From Singulisphaera sp. GP187 (GTDB taxonomy: Bacteria > Planctomycetota > Planctomycetia > Isosphaerales > Isosphaeraceae), in contig NZ_FSRB01000001.1 in assembly GCF_900129635.1 (NCBI RefSeq), positions 3,635,501 to 3,699,500 on the forward strand: a stretch of DNA of 64,000 nucleotides, read 5' to 3'. The position numbers and the translations under genes are program-made. Shown in pieces: positions 8,901-17,138 of this stretch. The stretch's first letter is position 1, and every line of letters starts with the position of its first letter. The notes under the pieces are model-generated. The model had not been told where the DNA came from. It did no database searches and was given only the letters and a program-made list of their open reading frames with translations.

Positions 8901-11900
8901 GTCGCCCGCAGCTCATCCCAGAGTGCATCGTACTGTTCGCCATCCCGGCGCTCGACCGGGGCCATCACGAAAATCTTCGTCCCCTCGGGAAGGTGGAGGA
9001 TCTTCTCGACGATCTCGTCGGCCGACTGCGTACCGATGGCCAGCCCGCAGCTCGGGCAATAGGGCTGCCCCAGCCGAGCCATCAAGATCCGCAGATAGTC
9101 ATGGATCTCGGTGACCGTGCCGACCGTCGACCGCGGGCTCTTGCTCGTCGTCTTCTGCTCGATGCTGACAGCCGGCGAGAGCCCGCTGATCCGCTCGACC
9201 TTGGGCTTCTGCAACGGCGCGAGGAACTGGCGGGCGTAGCTTGAAAGGCTCTCAACGTAGCGCCGCTGGCCTTCGGCGTAGAGCGTGTCGATGGCGAACG
9301 AGCTCTTACCCGACCCGCTGGGGCCGCTGCAAACCGTCATCTTGTGCCGGGGCAGGTCGACGTCGATCCCTTTGAGGTTATGCTGCCGGGCGCCTCGGAC
9401 GGAAATCGTGTCCAGCCCTTCCTCCGACGACTTCCGCTTACCTCGTTTCGCCAGCCCCGACTTCTTCGACAGCGCCAGCTTCTTCGGATTGAGAACCTTC
9501 GCCAGGGCCACGCCGGTGTGACTACCGGCCACGAGCGCCACCTGTTCGGGAGCCCCTTCGGCAACCACCTGGCCGCCGCCGGCTCCCCCCTCGGGCCCGA
9601 GGTCGATCAACCAGTCGGCCGTCTTGATCACGTCGAGGTTGTGCTCGATCACGACGACCGTGTTGCCAAGCACGGTGAAGCCGTGGAGGACTTCAAGGAG
9701 CTTGCGAACGTCCTCGAAGTGCAAGCCGGTGGTCGGCTCGTCGAGGATATAGAGGGTCCGCCCGGTCCCGCGCTTGACCAGCTCGCGCGCCAGCTTGATC
9801 CGCTGCGCCTCGCCACCGGAGAGGGTCGGCGAGGCCTGGCCGAGCTTGAGATAGTCGAGCCCGACGTCGTGCAAGGTCTGCAACATGCCGGCGATCTTCG
9901 GGACGTTGACGAAGTGCTCGAGCGCTTCCTGAACGTCCATTTCGAGCACGTCGCTGATGCTCTTCCCTTTGAACCGGACATGCAAGGTCTCGCGGTTGAA
10001 CCGCTTCCCTTCGCAGACCGGACAGGTCACCCAAACGTCGGCGAGGAAGTCCATCTCGAGGCGATTCGACCCGTTCCCCTGACAGGCCTCGCACCGCCCC
10101 CCTTCGACGTTGAAGCTGAAGCGGCCCGCCTTGTAACCGCGAGCCTTGGCGTCGGGGAGCCGGGTGTAGAGGTCGCGAATCAGGTCGAACAGTTTGATGT
10201 AGGTCGCCGGGTTCGAGCGCGGGGTGCGGCCGATCGGAGACTGATCGATATCAATGATCTTGTCGATATGCTCAACCCCCTCGATCCGGTCGTGGGCCCC
10301 CGGCTCGGTGATCGCGCCGTTGAGGTCGCGGGCCAGGGTATCGCGAAGGATATCTCCGATCAGCGAGCTCTTGCCCGAACCGCTCACGCCCGTCACGCAG
10401 ACGAACAGGCCGAGCGGGATCTCGACGTCGATCCCCCGCAGGTTGTGCTGGCGCGCTCCGACCACCTTCAAGACACGACCGTCCGGCATCCTCCGCGTCT
10501 TGGGGACCTCGATCGCCCGGCGTCCCGAGAGGTACTGGCCGGTCAGGCTCGCGGGGGCCGCGGCGAGTTTGGCGATCGACCCCTCGGCGACGACCTCTCC
10601 CCCTTTCACTCCTGGCCCGGGTCCGAAGTCCACCAGGTGGTCCGCCGCGCGCATCGTGTCTTCGTCGTGCTCGACGACGATGACCGTGTTGCCCACGTCG
10701 CGGAGCCGCTGAAGCGTGGCGATGAGCCGGTCGTTGTCGCGCGGATGCAGGCCGATCGAGGGTTCATCGAGAATGTAGAGCACGCCGACGAGGCCGGCGC
10801 CGACCTGGCTGGCCAGCCGGATCCGCTGCGCCTCGCCGCCGGAGAGCGTCGGTGCCGCGCGATCGAGGGCCAGGTAGTGGAGGCCGACATTGGTCAAGAA
10901 CCCGAGCCGCCCGCGAATCTCCTTGAGCAACTCATCGGCAATCGTCCGCGAGAGGCCGTCGAGCGGCACGACGGGCGTTCCGTTCTCCTCTCCGGCCAGG
11001 GCGTCGAAAAACTGCGCGGCCTGGCCGATCGGCATGGAGCCAAGCTCGACCATGGTCGTCCCGCCGACGCGCACCGCGCGGGCTCTCGGGTTGAGCCGCG
11101 CTCCCTGGCATTCGGGACAGGTCATGCTCCGCATGTACGGTTCGAGCTTGGAGCGGATCGGGCTGCCGTTGGCGCTCCGGTACTTGGCCATCAAGTCGGT
11201 GGCCACCCCGTCCCAGGTCCCGGTATGCGACCAGTTCTTCTTCCGACTCTTCCAGCGGTGAACGATGATCCGGTCGCCCAGGCCGTGAAGCCAGGCGTTC
11301 TGCCAGCGTGGGTCGAGCTCGCCCCAAGGGCCCTTGAGCATCGTCCCCTTGGGAGGCCCATCCTCGTCCGCCTCCACGTTGGCGGCGACCCCCTCGAACA
11401 AGTGCCTTCGCCACTTCCCCACCCCGCTGATCGGACCGAGCGGCTCGATCGCTCCCTTCCAGACCGAGAGCGAGGGGTCGGGCACGAGTAGGCTGGGGTC
11501 AAAGTCGTGGCGGACTCCGAGCCCGTCACAGGAGGTGCACATCCCTTGTGGACTGTTGAAGCTGAAGAGTTGCGGACTGGGAGGGTCGAAACTCAGGCCA
11601 CACGAAGCACACGCGTAATGCGACGAGAGCAGCAGATCCGCTTGTCCGTCCCGCGTGACGATGACCGTCCCTTCACCAAGCTTCAGCGCCGACTCGATCG
11701 CCTCGGCAAGCCTGGGCCGGACCGCCGGCCCCGCCTTGAGCCGATCGATCACGACCTCGATATGGTGTTTCGTCTGGCGATCGAGCGACAGGTTATCGGA
11801 GAGCGCGAAGACCTGCCCGTTGACCCGAGCGCGCATATAGCCGGCCCGCGCCAGTTCGCCGAACAGGTCTTTATACTCCCCCTTCTGGCCGCGAACGACC

Positions 11901-12364
11901 GGCGCGAGGATGCTATACGCGGTGCCGTCGGGCAAGTCGAGCACGCGGGCGATAATCTGCTCACGTGTTTGCGCCGCGACCGGCCGGTCGCACTTGGGAC
12001 AATGCCCCTGCCCCACCCGCGCAAACAGGACCCGGAGATAGTCGTTGATCTCGGTGATCGTGCCGACGGTACTCCGGGGGTTCCGCCCCCCGGTCTTCTG
12101 CTGAATCGAGATCGACGGGCTCAGCCCATCAATCCGATCGACCTCGGGCTTGGGCATCTGGCCGAGGAACTGGCGCGCGTAGCTCGAGAGGCTTTCGACG
12201 TAACGTCTTTGCCCCTCGGCATAAAGCGTATCAAAGGCCAGTGAGCTTTTGCCCGAGCCCGAGACCCCCGTGAAGCAGATCAAGGAACCGCGAGGGAGGT
12301 TGAGCGAGACGTCGCGGAGGTTATGTTCGCGAGCGCCGCGGATCACAATGTCCGTCGTGGCCAT
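5966..12364 (-). CDS. uvrA: Double-length excinuclease ABC subunit A (two UvrA modules plus C-terminal domain)
   Basis: The 2132-residue protein is two complete UvrA modules in one frame. Module 1 is residues about 1-960 and module 2 about 985-1900; normal UvrA is about 940. Each module has two ABC ATPase domains, giving four Walker A sites (GVSGSGKSS twice, GPSGSGKSS, GVSGSGKSS) and four LSGGE signatures followed by LDEP. Zinc cysteine pairs are visible (CPKC, CASC, CPEC, CEAC, CPVC, CPSC and others), as is the VESLSSYARQFL motif of both modules. Since UvrA normally dimerises, this chain could fold as a covalent pseudo-dimer. After an Ala/Lys-rich linker comes an extra domain (about residues 1930-2132, VELNNVVKPPWELDGRRWH onward) that ordinary UvrA lacks and that I do not recognise. 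uvrB is at 21.1 kb. Long UvrA forms are known in planctomycetes and some other bacteria. Confidence 0.95.
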   Translation of the reverse strand: MATTDIVIRGAREHNLRDVSLNLPRGSLICFTGVSGSGKSSLAFDTLYAEGQRRYVESLSSYARQFLGQMPKPEVDRIDGLSPSISIQQKTGGRNPRSTVGTITEINDYLRVLFARVGQGHCPKCDRPVAAQTREQIIARVLDLPDGTAYSILAPVVRGQKGEYKDLFGELARAGYMRARVNGQVFALSDNLSLDRQTKHHIEVVIDRLKAGPAVRPRLAEAIESALKLGEGTVIVTRDGQADLLLSSHYACASCGLSFDPPSPQLFSFNSPQGMCTSCDGLGVRHDFDPSLLVPDPSLSVWKGAIEPLGPISGVGKWRRHLFEGVAANVEADEDGPPKGTMLKGPWGELDPRWQNAWLHGLGDRIIVHRWKSRKKNWSHTGTWDGVATDLMAKYRSANGSPIRSKLEPYMRSMTCPECQGARLNPRARAVRVGGTTMVELGSMPIGQAAQFFDALAGEENGTPVVPLDGLSRTIADELLKEIRGRLGFLTNVGLHYLALDRAAPTLSGGEAQRIRLASQVGAGLVGVLYILDEPSIGLHPRDNDRLIATLQRLRDVGNTVIVVEHDEDTMRAADHLVDFGPGPGVKGGEVVAEGSIAKLAAAPASLTGQYLSGRRAIEVPKTRRMPDGRVLKVVGARQHNLRGIDVEIPLGLFVCVTGVSGSGKSSLIGDILRDTLARDLNGAITEPGAHDRIEGVEHIDKIIDIDQSPIGRTPRSNPATYIKLFDLIRDLYTRLPDAKARGYKAGRFSFNVEGGRCEACQGNGSNRLEMDFLADVWVTCPVCEGKRFNRETLHVRFKGKSISDVLEMDVQEALEHFVNVPKIAGMLQTLHDVGLDYLKLGQASPTLSGGEAQRIKLARELVKRGTGRTLYILDEPTTGLHFEDVRKLLEVLHGFTVLGNTVVVIEHNLDVIKTADWLIDLGPEGGAGGGQVVAEGAPEQVALVAGSHTGVALAKVLNPKKLALSKKSGLAKRGKRKSSEEGLDTISVRGARQHNLKGIDVDLPRHKMTVCSGPSGSGKSSFAIDTLYAEGQRRYVESLSSYARQFLAPLQKPKVERISGLSPAVSIEQKTTSKSPRSTVGTVTEIHDYLRILMARLGQPYCPSCGLAIGTQSADEIVEKILHLPEGTKIFVMAPVERRDGEQYDALWDELRATGFSRVRVDGKSVSLDTPPKLSHRRKHRIEVVIDRAVVRRSTRSRLADSVESALDLGKGVALIARVGEEANELNWPVDRYSQHRSCDGCGRSFEELSPHHFSFNSPLGWCPVCEGLGIQHGANPAVLIPDSRRSLRQGAVVVWPDFGANPLFGRMIAALTETLGIDLDVPFDDLEGRHRRTILHGAGDAWFKVSEAAGQPPFSFQYKGLFPAIEEAGRVSFVYRFKLQGMVDDVPCASCMGARLRDDAAAVRFHDFTLDQIGQWPLGRASTFFKNLKLSADEKHIAGDLIREIRDRLKFLVDVGLDYLSLGRGTPTLSGGESQRIRLASQIGSGLTGVLYVLDEPTIGLHPRDNARLLTALRHLRDLGNTLVLVEHDREVIEAADYLVDFGPGSGSGGGEVTGAGTPAKVKTIKKSLTGQYLSGKTAIPVPTNRRPADGPSLWVRGARHHNLKNIDVAFPIGIVTVVTGVSGSGKSSLVEDILWKAVAKTLHRAQVTPGAHDAIEGLTLVDKVISVDQTPLGSTPTSTPGTYSGVFDLIRELYAKLPESKVRGFTSRRFSFNQAGGRCEACEGAGQRRIEMHFLPDVWVTCEACGGARYTPETLAVKFRGKTIADVLEMNVDAALELFDSVPKIKRILQTLHDVGIGYIPLGQSAPTLSGGEAQRVKLAAELARPNTGKTLYILDEPTTGLHLDDVRKLLDVVHRLADLGNTVVIIEHNLEVIKTADWLIDIGPEAGGAGGEIVAAGPPETIAETKGCLTGLILKGLLAAGPYAERPKYDPKAAARKALAETKKAAAAAALVELNNVVKPPWELDGRRWHTLDRVGRSGRPARWDGRILERIVDRIQELGEFLPTDWSQRTAVRILADTGITLPFFHALTSSEWIVTLRFNVGRNTFKPTTLTRELGLLPFHEGATPVHSQADRLIVSNQGATQEVVLTCHSASDLETPAFDAFLVKAVASYGRIGESGSLIKASELP

Positions 12365-12492
12365 CCGTGGTGGGTCCTCAAGTCAGGGAGAAGTCCTGCA
12401 AGCTCGGCCAACTGTTCAATTGACTCGATAGTATACGCGTGTCATCGAATCGTTGTCCACGCAGATTTTGAGCCCACCCCACAGAGAACGAA

Positions 12493-12516
12493 GAGAGCCT
12501 ACAATCGTAGGCTCTC
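12493..12516 (-). terminator. Hairpin downstream of the 12700 gene
   Basis: A perfect 10 bp stem GAGAGCCTAC/GTAGGCTCTC encloses the loop AATC. On the minus strand it is followed by TTCGTTCTCT, only moderately T-rich. It lies between the end of the secreted-protein gene and the start of uvrA, so it probably terminates the former. Confidence 0.6.
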
Positions 12517-12699
12517 GTCTGCCCGGTCTCGGGGCAAATCGCACGTCGGGACCTCCCTCCCAAGCCCCTTGGCGAATACCCAGATCCCTGAAATGATGGC
12601 GGCAACATGACAACGGCCAGAGGTACTGGGCCAGGAGCCGCACAAAGTCGACTTCCTCGCCGGGTCGCCCTGGGGCCGTTGAACCACGCCGGGGCAGAA

Positions 12700-15249
12700 T
12701 CAATCGTTGGCCACCGCATTGGTGGCAAACTTCCATTTCATTCCGAGCAGGTAATTCACTCCTGGCTTCTGGGGAGAATATTTCAATTGCACATAGAAGC
12801 AAGGGAACAGAAAGGGCCTCAGCCCGATCACCAGCGCCAACCTACCTGGAGTATTTCCGTAGCAACGGAATCCGGGCCCGGAGCAGGCGAAGGGAATCGC
12901 CTCACGGGCGATGAAGCGGATGCCGCGGTCGTCGACTGAGGTGGCCAGCACGCTCGGGAAGAGCTGGGCCTTCAGAGCCTCGGCCTTGGGCTGGTTGGCG
13001 GGCTGGATCCGCAGTCGGAACCCATCAGCCTGGGGGACGCCGAGCATGCCGAGGAGCCTCGGACCCCACGCCGTTCCGGGACGATCGTCCTTGGTGGCAT
13101 CGAAGATACTTGCCATGTGCTGGACCAGCTTGGGCAAGTAGACGAATATCGTCGGCCAGGTCGAGTTATCCGGATCACCGACGGTCAATGACGTCAGCTC
13201 CGCCGGCAGGCACTCGAATGCCTTGGTCAGCTCGCCGGACGGGGTCCATCGCTCCGCAGCAGGCTGGGACGCCGTGGCCAGGGCCGCGCGCGTGAGGTCC
13301 GGATTGGCGGCGAAGGCGACGTAGGACTCGCCCACCTGGATCGTCGGCTGCTGCCCCTCACCCAGCCACGAAACGATCCCGGCCGGCGTGGTCAGGCGGT
13401 AACCCCGATCGGGTGCCGGTAGAGGCTCCAGCGCGAGGACCGCCGGAAGGCCGTCGGCGGATTTTCCGTCTTTCCGGTTCTCCGGGGGGCAGAGGAAAGC
13501 GTTGATGCGGGTCGCCAGCGCGTCGAGCACCTTAGCGAACGCCTTGGCGTCGTCAACCTCGACCAAGAGGATCGGAGTCTGCGGGTCGGACTTGTCCTCT
13601 TGGCGAGCCGGCGCTGAATAGAGGCACCAGGTCGACCCAAAGTGGCCGAGAATCGCTTCACGGAGCCGCTGGCCGGTCGTCTCGAACACGAGGAGGTCGG
13701 CTGCCTTTGAGAATTTACGAGCGGCCTCCGCGACGCCGCCGAGCTGGGGTCCTTTGCTCCACTCGGAGCGCCCTGCATCGTAGGCCTTGACGGCGTCGAA
13801 CGACCCGATCATGACGTTCCGCGCACCCCGTGGGATTGGCGGCAAACGGTCCTTGCGGAAGCCGGCCTGATTGAGCATCGCCATCAATCCCCGGCGCGGT
13901 GCGGGCGCCTCGACCCGAACCGCGGTCAAGAACGCCTTGTCCTGGAACCCCCAGCGGCCGACGACCCGCGTGATTCCGTCCAGCCCGAGGAGGGCCTTGG
14001 CCGTGCTCACAGGGTCCTTCGTCTTCTCCTGAGACGTGGGTCCCGCGATCGTGCCGGTCTTCGACACGGCCGGATCGCGCCCGGCGTCCTGCGGCTTCAA
14101 GAGTTCATCCGGGAGCGGCGGCGGAGATGCCAACGCGTTCGGTGGCGTCGATGCAACCTTCGGGAGGTCTTCGACAGGAGGATTCGCTCGCTCGGTCAGA
14201 TCGAGGCCCAGCTCCCTCAACTGCGAGCGCCGGGGGTTCGCTTCGAGGGATTCAAGTACGGGGAGCGGAGCAAAAAACTCGACGTCATCGTGGGTGGATT
14301 TGCCCGCCGGCAAGGTCTGCCCCTCGTCCGGATCATCGTCGCGGCCGGCCCATTTCGAGTGCCGGGAATACAGCCGCTGCGCCTTGTCCGCTTCGACAAA
14401 GAATAATCCGTCGGACTCGAAGCCCTTGACGTCCTGGCCCTCAGCCAGGGCGGCGGCACGGCCGGGGTGGGTCAAGACGCTCGACACCTTCGCCTGGATC
14501 GCGTCGATCACCGAGGCGATTCGCAATGGATGCGGCCTGGTGGCGTCGTTCTTCGCCCCGTCGGCGTTCAGTGCGGTGGGTCCGACGACGACGATGAGGT
14601 CGTCCCCCTCGAACCACCACGCCAGGGCATCGAACGAGGACTTCTCGATCGCTTCGGGTGCCTCGGGTAAGAACGGAACGCCGGGGACCTGGATCGCCCG
14701 GGCGCGACCATTGACCTGGAAGATCTCGCGCCCCCGGATACGTGAGGAGACGGCAATACCGTCGTTCGCCTCCGAACCCGGCCGGGTCGCAATCCGAATC
14801 AGCCGGCTGGCCCACTCGCGGCCTTCTCCGCGGCCGAAGCCGTTGAGGACGACGACGCAGGATGCCCCGAGATCGGCCTCGTCATAGAGCCCCAGGGCGA
14901 AGCCCTGGCGCTGAATCTGTTCCTGAAGGGAGAGCAGCTCGGCCCCACTCGGCTTCGGGTCGGGCAGGGACCTGAGCAGTCGGTCGACGACCTGACGCGC
15001 GATGTCGGCCGTCATCGCGCCGGCGGGTGTTTGTTCGAACATCGCGTAGGCCGCGGTGGCCTTCCAGGCATCGCCGTGAGTCGCGAGACCGTCGTACTCA
15101 ACATAGACGGCCAGCCCATCCGAGGGAACGGTCTGCGCCGGTTCGGCGACCGCCGTCATCGGGTAAACGGCGAACAGGATCAAAGCCCAGACGGGGGTGG
15201 GAGTCTGACCAGGCAGGAACGCTCGACGGGAGATTCTCGACCAGCTCAT
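12700..15249 (-). CDS. Large secreted protein, unknown function
   Basis: The 849-residue protein starts with a basic region and a hydrophobic segment (VWALILFAVYPMTAVAEPA) that fits a signal peptide cleaved near residue 36. A good AAGGAG ribosome binding site precedes the ATG. Nothing in it matches an enzyme motif I know. Visible features are a globular N-terminal part (SDGLAVYVEYDGLATHGDAW), a proline-rich middle (about residues 350-420) and a C-terminal half with repeated alpha/beta patterns (GARNVMIGSFDAVKAYDAG, VEVDDAKAFAKVLDALATRI). The composition suggests a periplasmic or envelope protein of a planctomycete-specific family. The gene stands alone, with a hairpin after it and a 330-base gap before it. 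Confidence 0.75.
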   Translation of the reverse strand: MSWSRISRRAFLPGQTPTPVWALILFAVYPMTAVAEPAQTVPSDGLAVYVEYDGLATHGDAWKATAAYAMFEQTPAGAMTADIARQVVDRLLRSLPDPKPSGAELLSLQEQIQRQGFALGLYDEADLGASCVVVLNGFGRGEGREWASRLIRIATRPGSEANDGIAVSSRIRGREIFQVNGRARAIQVPGVPFLPEAPEAIEKSSFDALAWWFEGDDLIVVVGPTALNADGAKNDATRPHPLRIASVIDAIQAKVSSVLTHPGRAAALAEGQDVKGFESDGLFFVEADKAQRLYSRHSKWAGRDDDPDEGQTLPAGKSTHDDVEFFAPLPVLESLEANPRRSQLRELGLDLTERANPPVEDLPKVASTPPNALASPPPLPDELLKPQDAGRDPAVSKTGTIAGPTSQEKTKDPVSTAKALLGLDGITRVVGRWGFQDKAFLTAVRVEAPAPRRGLMAMLNQAGFRKDRLPPIPRGARNVMIGSFDAVKAYDAGRSEWSKGPQLGGVAEAARKFSKAADLLVFETTGQRLREAILGHFGSTWCLYSAPARQEDKSDPQTPILLVEVDDAKAFAKVLDALATRINAFLCPPENRKDGKSADGLPAVLALEPLPAPDRGYRLTTPAGIVSWLGEGQQPTIQVGESYVAFAANPDLTRAALATASQPAAERWTPSGELTKAFECLPAELTSLTVGDPDNSTWPTIFVYLPKLVQHMASIFDATKDDRPGTAWGPRLLGMLGVPQADGFRLRIQPANQPKAEALKAQLFPSVLATSVDDRGIRFIAREAIPFACSGPGFRCYGNTPGRLALVIGLRPFLFPCFYVQLKYSPQKPGVNYLLGMKWKFATNAVAND

Positions 15250-15580
15250 TGGAACTCCTTCTCATGAGGCGGCAGGGGTCGATCTTCCGCCCGGTCCGAC
15301 GGGCGGACGCGTCTCACTTCCTCCAGAGATGATGATATGGGGGGGCAGATGATGAAGGGGGGGCGGTGAGTGTAGTCGAGCACAGCCCCAAGGTCCATGC
15401 CAGGTGGGCCCGAGGTCTCGGTCCAGGGTTCAGGAGTGCCTCGGTATCGCCGAATCGGACTACGACGGGTTGGCCTCTGCCCCGCAAGGCCGGCCGGCAT
15501 CGAGACCGTTCGAGGCCAGGCTGTAGTGGGAAATGGACTGACGAGAATTCGACAGCCAAGTTCCCACCCGAGGCCGTCGA
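15250..15580. other. Intergenic, contains upstream signals of the 12700-15249 gene
   Basis: This 331-base gap separates the secreted-protein gene from the end of the response regulator. The GAAGGAGTTCC ribosome binding site at about 15251-15261 serves the former. A purine/pyrimidine-skewed tract (GGGGGGG, 15339-15366) is visible. I see no gene. Confidence 0.5.
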
Positions 15581-17004
15581 TCACCCCTCGACGGGTTCGA
15601 CAAACGCCGCGTCTTTGAAACGAGTGCGGTCGAGCTCATACTTTTGCAGCTTTTGGGTGACGCTCCGCCGCGACAGGCCGCTGTGCTTGGCACAGCGGGC
15701 GACGTTGCCGCGGTACTGGGCCAGGAGGCGGACGAAGTAGTCGCGTTCGACGCGGCCAATCAGGTCGGTGGTCAGGTCAGGGAGGGGGCGTTCGATATCG
15801 ATCAACGGACTCATATTGATCGGTTTGCGGGTGCGGGGGGCGACGGCGGGCGGTAGCGCGTCGCGGTGGATGATTGAGCCGTCGGCCATCGCCACCGCGG
15901 CCTTGATCGCGTTCTCGAGCTCGCGGATGTGCCCCGGCCAGGTGTGGTCGATGAGCGCTTGCATGGCCTCCGTGTCGATCTCGGTGACCGGCGGGGTGCT
16001 CATCGGCTTGAACTTCTCAAGGAAGTGCATCGCCAGGAGCGGGATGTCCTCGGGCCGCTCGCGAAGCGCGGGCAGGTCGACCCGGATCACGTTCAAGCGG
16101 TAGAAGAGGTCGGAGCGGAACCGGCCCGCCTTGACTTCCTCCTCAAGCCGCTTGTTGCTCGCAGCGACGATCCGGACGTCCACCTTCAGGGTCTCGGTCC
16201 CGCCGACCCGCTCGAACGTGCCGGACTGGAGAACGCGGAGCAGCTTGGCCTGCATCGCGGGAGAAACGTCGCCCACTTCGTCGAGGAAGAGGGTGCCGTT
16301 GTCGGCGTGCTCGAACCGCCCTTTCTTGCGCTTATCCGCGCCGGTGAACGAGCCTCGTTCGTGGCCGAACAGCTCGCTCTCCAGCAGCGAGTCATGCAAG
16401 ACGGCGCAGTTCAGGGCGACGAACGGTCCCTGGCGGCGGGTGTCGGCGGCATGGATCGCCTGGGCGACCAGCTCCTTGCCGGTCCCCGTCTCGCCGTAGA
16501 CCAAGACCGTCGAGCCGAGCGGACCGACCTGCTTGATCAGGTCGAAGACTTTCCGCATCTTCGGGCTCTTGGAGACCATATTATGGAAGCTGTAATCCTC
16601 GCGCATCTGCATGCGAAGCTGTTGAAGCTCGTCGATCAACCGCCGCCGTTCGAGGATCCGCTGGACGAGATACCGCAAGTGATCGGGCTCGTACGGCTTG
16701 GTGACGAAGTCGTCCGCCCCCGCCTTCATCACGTCGAGCGCCACCTGGGTGTCGCCGTGACCGGTGAGGACGATGACCCGAACGGCAGCTTTTCGGCGCG
16801 CACCGCCGTCAGCAACTCGATGCCACTCATGTCGGGCATGCGGAGGTCGGTGATGACGAGATGGAAGATCCGTTCACGGACGCAAGCCAAGGCGGAACGA
16901 CCGTCGCTGGCCGTCTCGACCTCAAAGCCGTCCATCTCGAGAATCACGCGAAGATGCTCACGTATCAGTGGCGTGTCATCCACCACGAGGATACGACGTT
17001 TCAT
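15581..17004 (-). pseudogene. Sigma-54-dependent response regulator (NtrC type), split by a frameshift
   Basis: The upstream frame (17004 leftward) encodes a receiver domain: MKRRILVVDDTPLIREHLRV, DLRMPDMSGIELL with the phospho-acceptor Asp. It loses homology after VRAEKLPF. The next frame continues the same domain, VIVLTGHGDTQVALDVMKAG then FVTKPYEP. It goes on to an AAA+ sigma-54 activator domain (GETGTGKE Walker A, GSFTGA loop in place of GAFTGA, LFLDEVGD Walker B, ERPEDIPLLA) and a Fis-type helix-turn-helix ending at 15581. One base is missing near 16777-16783 relative to an intact gene. The start at 17004 is supported by GAAGGAGGGGG just upstream. The break may be a sequencing error, a true mutation or, less likely, programmed frameshifting. 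If intact it would be about 470 residues. Confidence 0.85.
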
Positions 17005-17102
17005 GGAACCCCCTCCTTCGTCACTCATTCTTGAGGTCAATGGTCCGGTCCGTGGACGGGGGCGGTTAGAGGAGGTGGTTTGCCCCGCGTCTGGTCGCGA
17101 TC

Positions 17103-17138
17103 TCAGTCAGTCAGTCAATGGGTCGGTCAGTCAATGAG
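17103..17138. repeat. GTCA tetranucleotide repeat
   Basis: A short run of CAGTCAGTCAGTCA followed by a second GTCAGTCA overlaps the stop codon region of the protease gene. It could be length-variable. Confidence 0.5.
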
